Source: Megalopta genalis
Taxonomy: Eukaryota; Arthropoda; Insecta; Hymenoptera; Halictidae
Reading direction: 5' to 3'
Length of the DNA: 64,000 nt
Assembly (NCBI RefSeq): GCF_051020955.1
Contig: NC_135018.1
Span: 13,083,439 to 13,147,438 of the forward strand
This document shows, in pieces, positions 61,707-64,000 of the stretch. Below the pieces are notes generated by a model. The model saw only the letters and a program-made list of their open reading frames with translations, searched no databases and had not been told where the DNA came from. Positions within the stretch are counted from its first letter, which is position 1. Each line of letters starts with the position of its first letter. A program made the translations under genes and the position numbers.

Positions 61707-61884
61707 TAGACCTGCGGATCTTCATACGAAATAAAAATTAAATATATATTTAATTTTTGCTGTAATGATTTTAGCGAGCCGACTATAGCGCATCGATACT
61801 TCTTAATTATTTGAATTTGGTCCACTGTTTTAAATCGTCTCCGCCTGTTTTGATCATAAATGCATAAAATCCGCAGTCTGGTTA
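61707..61884. repeat. Complete copy of the GCGGAT terminal-inverted-repeat family
   Basis: It starts TAGACCTGCGGATCTTCATA, followed by CGAAATAAAAATTA, and ends CATAAATGCATAAAATCCGC followed by AGTCTGG. Length is about 178 bp, non-coding. Another fragment in the + orientation lies shortly after it (61990-62045). Confidence 0.75.
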
Positions 61885-62312
61885 TCATGTCGCAAAGAAT
61901 CTTCCCTTATTTTGATTTTGATACTATTTAGCGCGAAAACGAAAATCTGCATAAATCCGCGTGATCTGATCGCGAGGATCATTTTTATTAGTAGACCGCG
62001 AATTTTCATGGAAAATGAAAATTGCGCGAGTTAATCTCAAGAAACGTAAGTCCGTCGAAAATGTATTTCCTCTTTGAATCATTTGAACAAGCTGTGTACC
62101 TGACATAAAAATATTCTCAAATTCTACGAACTTTTCTACAATTTCGTTTCTAATCATTTTCGTGAAAATTCTCGTCGAAAATTGACGGTACCGAGTAACT
62201 AACTCGTTCGGGTGTGCATGAACGATTGAGAAAACGAGGAATGCCGAGTGTGATCTTACGCTGACGCAGGATTCGTCGCACCTAACACGCAGCTTTTGGC
62301 TATCTGTTGCAG

Positions 62313-62462
62313 GTACTTATGACGAATAATCCCAGCAAAACCGGTCTCGGCGCAACCAGCGAATTTCCTACAATCGAGCTAGATTCGACGACAGAAAAGA
62401 AACAGGCTTTATGGCGAAAGACACAACGGCGTTACAAAGAGATCGCCGACCAGCCAGATTAA
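62313..62462 (+). CDS. Candidate small coding exon or small ORF (unrecognised)
   Basis: A TGTTGCAG acceptor-like site ends at 62312. The frame then reads VLMTNNPSKTGLGATSEF and onward through a charged stretch (WRKTQRRYKEIADQPD) to TAA at 62460-62462. The composition is more protein-like than its surroundings. I do not recognise it; 49 open codons can occur by chance. Confidence 0.2.
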   Translation, partial: VLMTNNPSKTGLGATSEFPTIELDSTTEKKQALWRKTQRRYKEIADQPD

Positions 62463-62933
62463 TTGCATCGTGCGCGATGCACGTGACGACCGGAAACAGT
62501 TGCATTTCTCCCCCGTGCGAGTCTTCTTGTCACGAAACACCGATTTCACTTTCGCAATAATCTGTAACACGTTTCCGGTTAATCGTTCAATTAATACTTA
62601 TATATATATTTACTCGAATGTGTTTGTAATATAATATTCGAGAAGAACTCGTTGCAGCTTAGTACAAAGTAATGTTATAAAGTAAGTAAAGTTATACGTA
62701 TAACGCGATGTGAAAACATTCAGGAATCCAGCGCACGGACTTTATGTACATTACATTGAATGCATGCTAACATTTTTACAATAAAAGACATGTTTGACGT
62801 GGGTGGAAACGGATTACGAACGATTTCATACTTCGCTGCGTTGCCACTTGTGCGCCGCGATCGTTTGTCAATCATTTTTACTTGAACTTTTTCATTCGCT
62901 TATTCTGCGTCGTTTAATATCTTCGTTTCACAG

Positions 62934-62991
62934 GAGATTGTAGACGTTAGTAGAAGAATTGGATCGCCGTACGTTCTGCATATTCAAGCAG
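62934..62991 (+). other. Candidate 58-nt internal exon
   Basis: A TTCGTTTCACAG acceptor and a CAG|GTATGT donor flank a segment open in only one frame (EIVDVSRRIGSPYVLHIQA plus G). It may be an exon, coding or 5' UTR, of a gene continuing right of the window. No homologue is recognised. Confidence 0.25.
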
Positions 62992-63673
62992 GTATGTTCG
63001 CAGGAATAATGATAATAATAATAACTTTATTTATCAACAGGATAAACTTTTTGTTAATGTTTATGTGAATGTAAATTTTTAAAGCATGTTTAGGGAACAT
63101 GTACGTAATGTACATATACTTTGCGCAAGTATGGCTTTTTATGGAAAATGATCATTTTGGATGTTCATGAAAGTTTCCATTTTCAGAGTCCAGTTACGGA
63201 GCAAATATATTTTATATCATTGCGTAAGTATTGGTTTCGTTAAAAATCGAAAAGTTCAATGAGCTTCATTGACGTTTGTATAATTTTACATAGCCCAAAA
63301 ATGTACGAATAATTTATTGCTTTCTCGCATACGTACAACTGGAGGGTATTTTTTTATTGGTCAACGTTAGAAATATCACCAACCGACATTACCAATATTA
63401 ACTAGGAATATTGCAAAAAACGTATCAATTTAAAAGAACAAAAAAATGCTGAACATTCTACACGCAACCATAAATTCTTAACTCATTCTAAAGAATCGCG
63501 ACTGATTGAGAAACGAGTGATTTTTTTTCCTTTTTCGAATAACGTCGTGATTACTGAAACATAAATAATAAATTATGCCAAATACTTGATACAGAATATT
63601 TCTCTTTTTTTTTAATTTTTGTTGTAGGATTGTTTAACTAGACTCGATCACAATAATTGAAGCAAAGTAATTA

Positions 63674-63868
63674 CTGGATTGCGGATTTTTAGGCAAAATA
63701 AAAATTGTCTGCATCAATCGCAAGGAATAGAACCCAGTAGCTTCCTTTAATACGTCTTAATAGATTAAAAATAATACATCGACGTTTTAGAGAATGTTTT
63801 TTATTTTTATATTATTTTAAATTGTCACTACTCAATTTCACCATGAATACGTAAAATCCGCGGTCTGG
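63674..63868. repeat. Complete GCGGAT-family element with a TAATTA target duplication
   Basis: The left end CTGGATTGCGGATTTTTAGG and the right end, complemented (CCAGACCGCGGATTTTACGT), are inverted repeats. TAATTA flanks both sides (63668-63673 and 63869-63874), consistent with a target-site duplication, although the right flank also belongs to a local tandem repeat. The element is about 195 bp and non-coding. Confidence 0.78.
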
Positions 63869-63975
63869 TAATTACATCAGCGTACAGAAATTGACACACG
63901 GTAATTACATCGGTGCACAGAAATTGACACACAGTAATTAGAAAAGGCTCGGTAACCGACACACAGTAATTAACT
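63867..63975. repeat. 33-bp tandem repeat
   Basis: GGTAATTACATCGGTGCACA plus GAAATTGACACAC repeats from 63867 and 63900, with two more diverged units to about 63975. The start overlaps the TAATTA flank of the preceding element. Confidence 0.85.
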
Positions 63976-64000
63976 TTCTGTCTTTTTAAGGGCCCGGTGA

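Noticed and set aside
1..64000. tRNA, rRNA genes and CRISPR arrays
   Set aside because: I looked for GGTTCGAATCC-type B boxes and cloverleaf context and saw none convincing. The tandem repeats lack the spacer structure of CRISPR, and the DNA is animal.

Overview
The window looks like nuclear DNA of an insect, most likely a hymenopteran such as a bee or ant. The evidence is short, phase-consistent introns, animal splice sites, two recognisable animal genes, and long (CT)n/(GA)n microsatellites set in alternating AT-rich and CpG-rich blocks. The species cannot be fixed from the sequence alone.

Almost all recognisable coding sequence lies in the first 18 kb. From 2142 to about 4130 there is a candidate last exon and long 3' UTR of a + strand gene whose body lies off the left edge. 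It faces, tail to tail, a complete - strand gene (13560 down to 4343): the endosomal J-domain co-chaperone DNAJC13/RME-8. I could chain 18 coding exons in phase; they sum to 6771 nt (2256 aa plus stop), close to the vertebrate protein. A divergent, non-coding stretch (13561-15380) separates it from a + strand gene (15381 to about 17750) for an AGGF1-like protein with OCRE, FHA and G-patch modules. Its G-patch is cut short and its 3' end is unresolved.

From about 18 kb to 64 kb I found no recognisable protein-coding gene. This part alternates AT-rich sequence with GC/CpG-rich blocks (near 19-20, 24.3-24.8, 25.6-26.2, 27.2-28.1, 33.8-34.8, 38.1-38.7, 44.4-45, 46.9-47.9 and 53.3-54.2 kb). It may be intergenic, or the long 5' introns of a gene reaching off the right edge. 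Two weak exon-like segments near 62.3 and 62.9 kb and donor-like sites near 21.6 and 24.7 kb fit the second view, but none is proven. The content is mainly non-autonomous DNA-transposon-like repeats: a roughly 590-bp foldback element, a roughly 208-bp palindromic element, a dispersed family of roughly 175-210 bp elements, and short palindromic repeats, some beside TTAA. There are also minisatellites with 25-, 33- and 34-bp periods and very long dinucleotide tracts.

The two identified genes have no obvious shared pathway: one acts on endosomes, the other is a probable nuclear protein. No previously undescribed multi-gene system is evident. The most useful leads are the repeat families and several transcript-structure oddities in the two real genes.
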